The notes beneath the pieces were generated by a model that saw only the letters and a list, made by a program, of their open reading frames with translations, did no database searches and was not told where the DNA came from. The translations under genes and the position numbers were made by a program. From the NCBI GenBank assembly GCA_902633885.1, contig CACPIK010000029.1, forward strand, positions 1 through 7,469: a stretch of 7,469 nt of DNA. The letters run 5' to 3'. Positions within the stretch are counted from its first letter, which is position 1; each line of letters begins with the position of its first letter. Shown piece after piece: positions 1 through 5,886 of the stretch. Origin of the DNA: an uncultured Pelagibacteraceae bacterium (GTDB lineage Bacteria > Pseudomonadota > Alphaproteobacteria > Pelagibacterales > Pelagibacteraceae).

Positions 1-2
1 AT

Positions 3-623
3 TTAAGATCATCAGAAGGTCAAGTTTTATTTAATAATGAAAATATTACAGATGTTCCTTCTTATGAATTATTTTCTAAAGGATTGCTAAGAACTTTTCA
101 AATTGCTCACGAGTTTTCCAATTTAACTGTACTTGAAAACTTAATGATGGTTCCAGGAAATCAATCTGGAGAAATTTTATTAAATGCTTTGTTAAAACCA
201 AAACTAATAAAGAAAGAAGAAGAAGAAATTAGAGCAAAGGCATATGAAGTGATTGAATTTTTAAATTTGAAGCATTTGGCAAACGAGAGAGCGGGAAATT
301 TATCAGGAGGTCAGAAAAAATTATTAGAACTTGGTAGAACAATGATGGTTGATGCTAAACTTGTATTGCTTGATGAGGTTGGAGCAGGTGTTAATAGAAC
401 TTTATTGAAAGAGTTAGGAACAGCAATTTTAAGACTAAATAAAGAAAAAAATTATACATTTTGTATGATTGAGCATGATATGGATTTTATTAGTAGAATG
501 TGCGATCCGGTAATTGTTATGGCAGAAGGCTCCGTATTATTTGAGGGAACATCAGATGAAGTAAAAAAGAATGAAAAAGTTATAGAAAGTTATTTAGGAA
601 GAGGAAAGGCTCAAGAAGGATAA
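3..623 (+). CDS. livG: LivG-type ABC transporter ATPase of a branched-chain amino acid importer, 5'-truncated by window edge
   Basis: This is one of the two cytoplasmic ATPases that drive a HAAT-family importer for branched-chain or related amino acids. The frame is open from the first complete codon at base 3, so the gene begins outside the window. The TTG at 84 is an internal Leu codon, not the start, because the 27 codons before it already read as LivG (EGQVLFNNENITDVPSYELF matches the usual segment before the Q-loop). About 206 residues are present; LivG proteins are about 250, so roughly the first 45, including Walker A, are missing. Visible motifs are the Q-loop RTFQ (bases 90-101), signature LSGGQKK (from 300), Walker B LVLLDE (from 360) and the switch His in MIEHDM (474-476). 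The residues after Walker B are VGAGVN rather than the common PxAGxN. It is followed after 4 bases by livF, in an operon. The assignment to LivG rather than LivF rests on the EHD switch motif and gene order. Confidence 0.93.
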   Translation, partial: LRSSEGQVLFNNENITDVPSYELFSKGLLRTFQIAHEFSNLTVLENLMMVPGNQSGEILLNALLKPKLIKKEEEEIRAKAYEVIEFLNLKHLANERAGNLSGGQKKLLELGRTMMVDAKLVLLDEVGAGVNRTLLKELGTAILRLNKEKNYTFCMIEHDMDFISRMCDPVIVMAEGSVLFEGTSDEVKKNEKVIESYLGRGKAQEG

Positions 624-627
624 ATTT

Positions 628-1335
628 ATGGCATTTTTTGAAGGAAATAAAATGACCGGTGGTTATGGAGATGGTCCTGACATAATCAATTCTTGTACAA
701 TTAATGTTAACAAAGGTGAAATTGTAGCAATCTTAGGACCTAATGGTGCAGGTAAATCAACCGCAATGAAAGCTATGCTTGGGCTGCTTAATCTTAAGTC
801 TGGAAATGTTTTAATTGAAGGAGAGGATATTTCAAAATTATCTCCTCAAGAAAGAGTAAAGAAAGGAATTTCGTTTGTTCCTCAGACAAGAAATGTATTT
901 GCAGAATTGACTGTAAGAGAAAATTTAGAAGTTGGAGCTTTTTTAAGAGAAGATGATGTATTAAAAGTTATAGAAGAAATATACGATTTATTCCCAATTT
1001 TAAGAGATAAAAAAGATCAAGTAGTTGGACAACTGTCTGGAGGACAAAGACAGCAAGTGGCTCTAGGAAGAGCTTTGATGATTAGACCATCAGTCTTGAT
1101 GTTGGATGAGCCAACAGCCGGAGTATCACCTATAGTTATGGATGAACTTTTTGAACACATAGTTAAAGTTAAAAAAACAGATGTTGCAATAATTATGGTT
1201 GAACAAAATGCCAAACAGGCACTCAGTATTTCTGATCGTGGATACGTTTTGGTAACTGGAGAAAATAAATTTGAAGGATCTGGTAAAGAATTATTAAATG
1301 ATCCTGAAGTTAGAAGATCTTTTTTAGGAGCATAA
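628..1335 (+). CDS. livF: LivF-type ABC transporter ATPase of a branched-chain amino acid importer
   Basis: This is the second cytoplasmic ATPase of the importer, expected to pair with LivG beneath the LivH/LivM permeases. The protein has 235 residues, the normal LivF length, and all nucleotide-binding motifs are intact: Walker A GPNGAGKST (37-45), Q-loop FVPQ (Q86), signature LSGGQ (136-140), and Walker B VLMLDEP (156-162) with catalytic Glu161. The switch position reads VEQN (191-194), with Gln where most ABC ATPases have His. This VEQN form is the usual LivF form, not a defect, and it separates this protein from LivG. The C-terminus (GENKFEGSGKELLNDPEV...SFLGA) is also typical. The ATG at 628 is preceded by AGAAGGA at 614-620, a good ribosome binding site lying inside the end of livG. 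The stop codon abuts the ATG of livH with no gap. Confidence 0.95.
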   Translation: MAFFEGNKMTGGYGDGPDIINSCTINVNKGEIVAILGPNGAGKSTAMKAMLGLLNLKSGNVLIEGEDISKLSPQERVKKGISFVPQTRNVFAELTVRENLEVGAFLREDDVLKVIEEIYDLFPILRDKKDQVVGQLSGGQRQQVALGRALMIRPSVLMLDEPTAGVSPIVMDELFEHIVKVKKTDVAIIMVEQNAKQALSISDRGYVLVTGENKFEGSGKELLNDPEVRRSFLGA

Positions 1336-2346
1336 ATGGATTTTATAAACGCAATAATTGTTTTATTAAATTATACTGTAATACCAGCTCTTACTTATGG
1401 TTCTCAATTGGCGCTAGGAGCAATTTTTGTAACATTGATTTATGGAATCCTAAGATTTGCTAATTTTGCAACTGGAGACATGATGTCTTTTGGAACAATG
1501 TTTGCTGTTCTTTTAACTTATTATTTGCAATCCAAAGGTATAAGTTTTGGATTTTTGCCTACCGCTCTATTAACAATTCCATTTGCTGTAGCAATGATGA
1601 TTTTTTACATGTTGCTCATAGATAAAACAGTTTTTAGTTATTATAGAATAAAAAAAAGCCCACCAGTTCAACTAGCTATGGTTAGTTTGGGTGTAATGTT
1701 TGTTACCCAAGCAATAATAAGAATAATAATTGGACCGACGGATAGAAGATTTCTTGATGGAGAAAAATTTATTTTAAAAGCTTCGGAATTTAAGGAAATG
1801 ACTGGACTTAATGAAGGTCTAACCATTAAATCTACTCAAGTTATTACATTAGTTGTTACTATCGTTGTTGTCTCAATAATGTTTTGGTTTTTGAATAAAA
1901 CTAAGACTGGAACAAGTATGCGAGCTTATTCTGATAATGAAGATTTAGCATTACTTTCAGGAATAGATCCAAAGAGAGTCGTTATGATTACCTGGGTAAT
2001 TGCTGGTATTCTAGCAACTATTGGAGGTATTTTATATGGATTAGATAAAAGCTACAGACCGTTTGTTTATTTTAATAACATGCTGCCAATATTTGCAGCA
2101 GCAATTGTTGGTGGAATAGGAAATCCCTACGGGGCTTTTTTTGGAGGTTATGTAATTGCTTTTGCAGAAATATTTTTAACCTATGCTTATAAAAGATTTT
2201 TTGTTTATTTATTGCCTGAATCTTTGGAACCGAATTCTTTAATGCAAATGCTATCAACTGATTATAAATTCGCTATTTCATTCTCTATTTTAGTGGTCGT
2301 ATTACTGTTTAGGCCCTCGGGAATTTTTGAAGGAAAGAAAATATGA
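1336..2346 (+). CDS. livH: LivH-type inner-membrane permease of a branched-chain amino acid ABC importer
   Basis: This is one of two membrane subunits forming the translocation path of the importer. The 336-residue protein is very hydrophobic, with about eight or nine predicted membrane spans (by eye near 3-20, 22-40, 50-65, 73-95, 112-133, 167-187, 214-236, 249-282 and 310-326). The LivH family is recognised from LRFANFATGDMMSFG (39-53), the cytoplasmic coupling segment TGTSMRAYSDNEDLALLSGI (191-210), the IVGGIGNPYGAFFGGYVIAFAE stretch (about 257-278), and the C-terminal RPSGIFEGKK. It is somewhat longer than common LivH proteins (about 290-310), with extra polar residues near 134-165 and 287-308 that probably form loops. 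The ATG directly follows the livF stop and has AGGAG at 1326-1330 as ribosome binding site. Its TGA overlaps the ATG of livM (ATGA), so translation is probably coupled. Confidence 0.94.
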   Translation: MDFINAIIVLLNYTVIPALTYGSQLALGAIFVTLIYGILRFANFATGDMMSFGTMFAVLLTYYLQSKGISFGFLPTALLTIPFAVAMMIFYMLLIDKTVFSYYRIKKSPPVQLAMVSLGVMFVTQAIIRIIIGPTDRRFLDGEKFILKASEFKEMTGLNEGLTIKSTQVITLVVTIVVVSIMFWFLNKTKTGTSMRAYSDNEDLALLSGIDPKRVVMITWVIAGILATIGGILYGLDKSYRPFVYFNNMLPIFAAAIVGGIGNPYGAFFGGYVIAFAEIFLTYAYKRFFVYLLPESLEPNSLMQMLSTDYKFAISFSILVVVLLFRPSGIFEGKKI

Positions 2347-3713
2347 AGCAATATTCAAATGTCATTGCAGCTTATTCGATTATGCTTGTGCTTATAATTT
2401 TAGTAGGTGTATTTCAATCTTGGTCAATTGCTTTAACAATTTTTAATTACTGTATGATATCTGCTGTAATGACTATAGGAGCAAATATTCAATGGGGCTA
2501 TGCAGGATTAATTAATTTTGGAATTATGGGTTACACAGCATTAGGTGGTTTAGCAGTGGTACTTGTTTCAGTGGCACCAGTTCCAGAAGCATGGCGTGTT
2601 GGTGGATTAAATATGATGGTATCACTTGTAATTATTATTGGTATGGTATTTTCAATTCGATATATTTTAAAAAAAATTCAAAAATCAAAAAAAAGAACTT
2701 ATTTAATTACAGCAATCATTTTCTTTGGTTTGATGTTAATTAAATTAATATCAGGACCTGCGATTGAACATATAGAAGCTGTTGAGCCTGCTAAATTTGG
2801 ATTTTTAGGTGGCCTTGGAATGCCGGTATTATTTTCTTGGATCGTTGGAGGTTTTTTTGCTGCAGGATTAGCATATATTGTAGGAAAGGTTGCTCTTGGA
2901 TTAAGAGCAGACTACTTAGCAATTGCCACATTATTAATTGCTGAGATTGTTGTTTCAATAATCAAACATGAAGATTGGTTAGCCAGAGGTGTTAAAAATG
3001 TTATAGGATTAAAAAGACCCGCACCTTATGAAATAGACTTACAAACTTCCCCATGGTTTATTAATTTAGTCGAAAAATTTCATTCAACAAAATTGGCAGC
3101 AATAAATTCTCTTTCTGAAAAACAAGATTTGCTGAATCAACTAGTTATAGACGCCTCTTCAATTTATGTAAAACTTTGCTTTGCAGGATTATTTTTAGTC
3201 GTTGTAATTATCTTATTAATTATTACACAAAAGGCTCTTTACTCTCCATGGGGTAGAATGATGAGAGCAATAAGAGATAATGAAGAGGCTGCAAGCGCCA
3301 TGGGAAAAAATATTGTTAAACAACATTTATTTATATTTATTTTAGGATCAGCAATAGTTGGAATAGCGGGCGCAATGATGGTAACACACGATGGCTTATT
3401 TACTCCAGGAAGTTATAGGCCAATGAGATATACATTCGTTATATGGGTAATGGTAATTGTTGGAGGAACAGGTAATAATTTTGGTGCAATTCTTGGAGGA
3501 TTTGTAGTTTGGTTTTTATGGGTTCAGGCAGCTCCAATGGCTTTATTTGTAATAAATCTTTTTACATCTCATCTTCCAGAAACAAATGAATTAAGAATAC
3601 ATTTAGTCGAAAGCGCTCCATATTTTAGGTTTTTACTTGTAGGAATTGGACTTCTTGTGATAATGCGTTTTAGACCTCAAGGAATACTTCCAGAAAAAAT
3701 AATTAAACAGTAA
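2343..3713 (+). CDS. livM: LivM-type inner-membrane permease of a branched-chain amino acid ABC importer
   Basis: This is the second membrane subunit of the importer. The protein has 456 residues, at the long end for LivM, with about ten predicted membrane spans. Family features are WGYAGLINFGIMGYTALGG (51-69), ALGLRADYLAIATLLIAEIV (184-203), the ATPase-coupling segment SPWGRMMRAIRDNEEAASAM (301-320), the VGGTGNNFGAILGG stretch (373-386), and the C-terminal MRFRPQGILPEK. The extra length lies mainly in a lysine-rich cytoplasmic-type linker with an added hydrophobic span (about 108-145) and a polar segment of about 70 residues (207-275) before the coupling half. That segment holds several Trp, Lys and Asp/Glu residues. 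The start ATG overlaps the livH stop by 4 bases and has AAGGA at 2330-2334. It is the last gene of the plus-strand operon, with a hairpin terminator 14 bases after the stop. Confidence 0.93.
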   Translation: MKQYSNVIAAYSIMLVLIILVGVFQSWSIALTIFNYCMISAVMTIGANIQWGYAGLINFGIMGYTALGGLAVVLVSVAPVPEAWRVGGLNMMVSLVIIIGMVFSIRYILKKIQKSKKRTYLITAIIFFGLMLIKLISGPAIEHIEAVEPAKFGFLGGLGMPVLFSWIVGGFFAAGLAYIVGKVALGLRADYLAIATLLIAEIVVSIIKHEDWLARGVKNVIGLKRPAPYEIDLQTSPWFINLVEKFHSTKLAAINSLSEKQDLLNQLVIDASSIYVKLCFAGLFLVVVIILLIITQKALYSPWGRMMRAIRDNEEAASAMGKNIVKQHLFIFILGSAIVGIAGAMMVTHDGLFTPGSYRPMRYTFVIWVMVIVGGTGNNFGAILGGFVVWFLWVQAAPMALFVINLFTSHLPETNELRIHLVESAPYFRFLLVGIGLLVIMRFRPQGILPEKIIKQ

Positions 3714-3727
3714 TATTTTGAAAATAA

Positions 3728-3760
3728 AAAACCCCAGCAAAAAATATTTGCCGGGGTTTT
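3728..3760. terminator. Bidirectional rho-independent terminator between convergent livM and the binding-protein gene
   Basis: The arms AAAACCCCAGCAAA (3728-3741) and TTTGCCGGGGTTTT (3747-3760) pair over 14 positions with a single A/C mismatch around a 5-base loop. The four G-C pairs are striking in this AT-rich DNA. On the plus strand the stem ends in TTTT followed by AT-rich sequence. On the minus strand it runs into TTTTTTATTTT. It sits 14 bases past the livM stop and 10 bases past the binding-protein stop, so one hairpin can serve both converging transcripts. Confidence 0.9.
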
Positions 3761-3770
3761 AAATTATATT

Positions 3771-4952
3771 TTATCTTTGTTTTTTAGTTTTGAATTTTCC
3801 ACCTTTAATTTCTTTCTCTAAGAAAGCACCAGCGGCTTCTCCAACATCTGTAAGCTGAACTGCAGTAGCACCTTCGTAATCTATAGCTTTTCCTTTAGCT
3901 AATAAATCAAGTGCTTTTTTCAATTCACCTGGATAAATCTTTGTTCCAGGAGCATTTGCAACATCCATTACATTTGCTTGTACTGTTGCTCTATCTGCTT
4001 TACCACCGGCCTGCATAGCAAGAACTATTAATGCAGCAGCATCATAAGACTCACCAGTATAAGGTCCAGAAGAATCAATGCCTGCAGCTTTTGCTACTTC
4101 AGCAAATTTACCTGCACCTTTACCTGTTGATCCTGGCAGGGAACCAAATGATTTATTTAAATCTTTACCAAATCTGTCAGTTAAAGAATCTCCAATCATA
4201 CCATCAGAAAGAACAAATACATCAAATGCACCTGAGTCCAATGATCCTTGGATTATGCTACCACCTGCTTGGTCTAAATAACCTAAAACTGCTAAGGCAT
4301 CTCCGCCAGCAGCAGCCAAAGTTGCTACTTCAGCACCGTAATCACCTTTACCTTCTTCGTGAGCAGTTACAACAGTTACATTGATACCATGAGCTTTTAC
4401 TGCAGCAACATATACATCAGCCAAACCTTTTCCATAGTCATTATTAGTATGAGTTACAGCAAGTGACTTAACTTTTCTATCTTTTGTAATGTCAGCTAAA
4501 ATTTGACCACCTCTTGCATCTGATGGTGCAGTTCGAAAGAAATATCCATTGTCGTTAAGATCAGTTAATCCAGGAGAAGTAGCTGAAGGTGAAATCATTA
4601 CTACTCCATTTGGTACAGCAACATTTGTTGCTATAGCACCTGTAACACCAGAACAGTCAGCACCCATAATTGCTACAACACCACCTGAAACAAGACCTTC
4701 AGCAGCTGCAGTAGCAGCAGCAGAGTCAACACAAGTAGAATCAGCTCTTTCAACTGAAATTTTTTGTCCTCCTAATAGCGAACCTGAGTCTGAAGCTTCT
4801 TTAAAAGCAAGCTCAGCAGAATTAGCCATCGCAGGAGTTAGAGATTCAATAGGACCAGTAAATCCTAAAATAACTCCCATTTTAATGTCTGCTATTACAT
4901 TTGATGAAATCGTAAATACAAATATAAAAGCAGCTAAAACTAATTTTTTCAT
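3771..4952 (-). CDS. Secreted LivJ/LivK-type periplasmic substrate-binding protein of a HAAT-family ABC importer
   Basis: This protein is expected to capture an amino acid or related small ligand in the periplasm and deliver it to a LivHM permease, presumably the one encoded next door. The preferred start is the ATG at 4952 (393 residues), because AAAAGGA lies 5 bases upstream and the protein then opens with a classic signal peptide, MKKLVLAAFIFVFTISSNVIA, cleaved before DIKMG. A TTG 24 bases further upstream would add an unlikely eight-residue lead. There is no lipobox Cys, so it should be soluble. Peripla_BP_6 features are MGVILGFTGPIES (25-37), a Cys pair C74/C100 matching the conserved disulfide of LivJ/LivK, the ligand-site SPSATSP (121-127), and GPYTGESYDAA (296-306). 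The tail is basic (GGKFKTKKQR). The protein is Ala/Gly-rich and its DNA is visibly less AT-rich than that of its neighbours. The ligand cannot be assigned from sequence. Confidence 0.92.
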   Translation of the reverse strand: MKKLVLAAFIFVFTISSNVIADIKMGVILGFTGPIESLTPAMANSAELAFKEASDSGSLLGGQKISVERADSTCVDSAAATAAAEGLVSGGVVAIMGADCSGVTGAIATNVAVPNGVVMISPSATSPGLTDLNDNGYFFRTAPSDARGGQILADITKDRKVKSLAVTHTNNDYGKGLADVYVAAVKAHGINVTVVTAHEEGKGDYGAEVATLAAAGGDALAVLGYLDQAGGSIIQGSLDSGAFDVFVLSDGMIGDSLTDRFGKDLNKSFGSLPGSTGKGAGKFAEVAKAAGIDSSGPYTGESYDAAALIVLAMQAGGKADRATVQANVMDVANAPGTKIYPGELKKALDLLAKGKAIDYEGATAVQLTDVGEAAGAFLEKEIKGGKFKTKKQR

Positions 4953-4964
4953 ATTATTCCTTTT

Positions 4965-4978
4965 AATTGTTAACAATT
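4965..4978. promoter_or_regulatory. Perfect 14-base palindrome in the leader of the binding-protein gene
   Basis: AATTGTTAACAATT is a perfect inverted repeat lying 13 to 26 bases upstream of the binding-protein ATG, just before its Shine-Dalgarno sequence. It could be an operator for a dimeric regulator, or in RNA a short 5-bp hairpin with a UUAA loop. AT-rich DNA produces such repeats by chance fairly often, so the functional call is tentative. No regulator gene is in the window. Confidence 0.35.
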
Positions 4979-4990
4979 TATAAAAACAAA

Positions 4991-5018
4991 ATTAAATCTT
5001 ATTAGTTTAAATTTTCAA
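4991..5018 (-). promoter_or_regulatory. Possible sigma-70-type promoter for the binding-protein gene
   Basis: Reading the minus strand, TTGAAA (5013-5018; 5 of 6 consensus) is followed after 16 bases by TTTAAT (4991-4996; 5 of 6 consensus). This would place the transcript start near 4984 and give a leader of about 30 bases containing the palindrome and the ribosome binding site. The sequence is AT-rich enough that this match could be coincidental. The 74-base gap is the longest in the window, which supports its holding a promoter. Confidence 0.35.
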
Positions 5019-5026
5019 TGAGAAAA

Positions 5027-5884
5027 TTATCTAGTTTTATGCAGTAAATACACAGATGAAACAACAATTATACCGCCAAAGACCGTTATTATTGTAGGAA
5101 TTTCACCAAAAATAAAAAATGTTAGTATTAATCCAAAAACTGGAAATAAAGAATAAAAAGGAAGAACCTTACCTACCGGATAAAATTTATAAAGATAAAA
5201 CATCATTAAGTGACCCAATATTGAAATAATTGCTCCCGCATATAAAACAGCAAGCCATCCATTTAAATCAATACTATTAAGCTGAGTAACTACATTTCCT
5301 TCAAATATATTTGATAAAAAAAATAGAACAATAAATCCAATAAAACTCATTATAGCATTTGTAAACTTTACATCTAATTCTTTCAGGTATCTCGAAAAAA
5401 CTTGTGACAAGCCATAAAAAAAAGCCATTCCACAAATTAATAAAAATCCTAAAATTTCATCTAAAACTTTTGGATCAAAAGCAATTAAAATTATTCCCAA
5501 AAATGATGCAATAATTAAAAGCCATTTTTTTAAACTAATAGACTCTTTTAAAAAAATTGAACTTAAAATAATTGCAAATGGTATTGAAAGTTGAGCACCT
5601 ATAGTTATGGGTGCCAATATATTAGAAACATCTATTGAAACATATAAAAAAAAATTAACTGCTACACCCATAGATATTGAAAAACCAATCAAAGGAAGAA
5701 AATATTTTTTTGAAGGAATTTTTATCTTACAAAAAGGTATCAAGCACAAAAAAGCTATTCCCATTCTTAAAGCTCCAAATAAAATTGGATTAACAGATGA
5801 ATTTAAGCCAAACTTACCCAAGGGATACGCGCTTCCTAAAAAGAACATTACTAAAACAATTAATGCTGTGTGTTTGTTTGACAA
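5027..5884 (-). CDS. EamA/DMT-superfamily ten-span inner-membrane transporter
   Basis: This is a drug/metabolite transporter superfamily protein. Family members usually export or exchange amino acids, metabolites or drugs; the substrate here is unknown. The 285 residues match the family length, with about ten predicted membrane spans in two tandem EamA halves. Each half ends in a comparable turn before its last helix, LKESISLKKW (112-121) and FGEIPTIITVFGG (259-271). The first half has the usual GSAYPLGKFG (17-26) and the conserved Arg40 in the second span. The start is TTG at 5884: no ATG or GTG lies in frame between it and the upstream stop, and using Met13 would cut into the first membrane span. 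A weak GAGA precedes it and the ALDH stop is only 2 bases upstream, so translation is probably coupled to ALDH. The DNA is among the most AT-rich in the window. Confidence 0.85.
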   Translation of the reverse strand: MSNKHTALIVLVMFFLGSAYPLGKFGLNSSVNPILFGALRMGIAFLCLIPFCKIKIPSKKYFLPLIGFSISMGVAVNFFLYVSIDVSNILAPITIGAQLSIPFAIILSSIFLKESISLKKWLLIIASFLGIILIAFDPKVLDEILGFLLICGMAFFYGLSQVFSRYLKELDVKFTNAIMSFIGFIVLFFLSNIFEGNVVTQLNSIDLNGWLAVLYAGAIISILGHLMMFYLYKFYPVGKVLPFYSLFPVFGLILTFFIFGEIPTIITVFGGIIVVSSVYLLHKTR

Positions 5885-5886
5885 AA

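Noticed and set aside
84..86. TTG as the start of livG
   Set aside because: The frame is open to the window edge and the residues before it match LivG, so it is an internal Leu codon.
1198..1209. Missing switch His in LivF (VEQN)
   Set aside because: Gln at this position is the normal LivF form, so it is not a sign of an inactive ATPase.
1017..1214. Minus-strand open frame of 65 codons
   Set aside because: It is a shadow of livF covering the signature and Walker B region, which is fully explained by the plus strand.
2072..2257. Minus-strand open frame of 61 codons
   Set aside because: It is a shadow of livH, with no independent signals.
4031..4384. Plus-strand open frame of 117 codons rich in Gln, Leu and His
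   Set aside because: The low-complexity protein is the expected antisense reading of Ala/Gly-rich codons in the binding-protein gene.
4974..4976. TTG as the start of the binding protein
   Set aside because: The ATG at 4952 has a good Shine-Dalgarno sequence and begins a standard signal peptide. The TTG lies inside the palindrome and would add an implausible lead.
4549..4983. Plus-strand open frame of 144 codons
   Set aside because: It is antisense to the well-supported binding protein and crosses its start. It has no ribosome binding site or recognisable domain, and its Ala/Ser/Pro-rich content reflects the complementary codons.
5010..5028. AT-only-type inverted repeat (AATTTTC / GAAAATT) at the stop of the EamA gene
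   Set aside because: The 7-bp stem has a single G-C pair and no following U-tract on the minus strand, so it is too weak to call a terminator. It also overlaps the proposed promoter.
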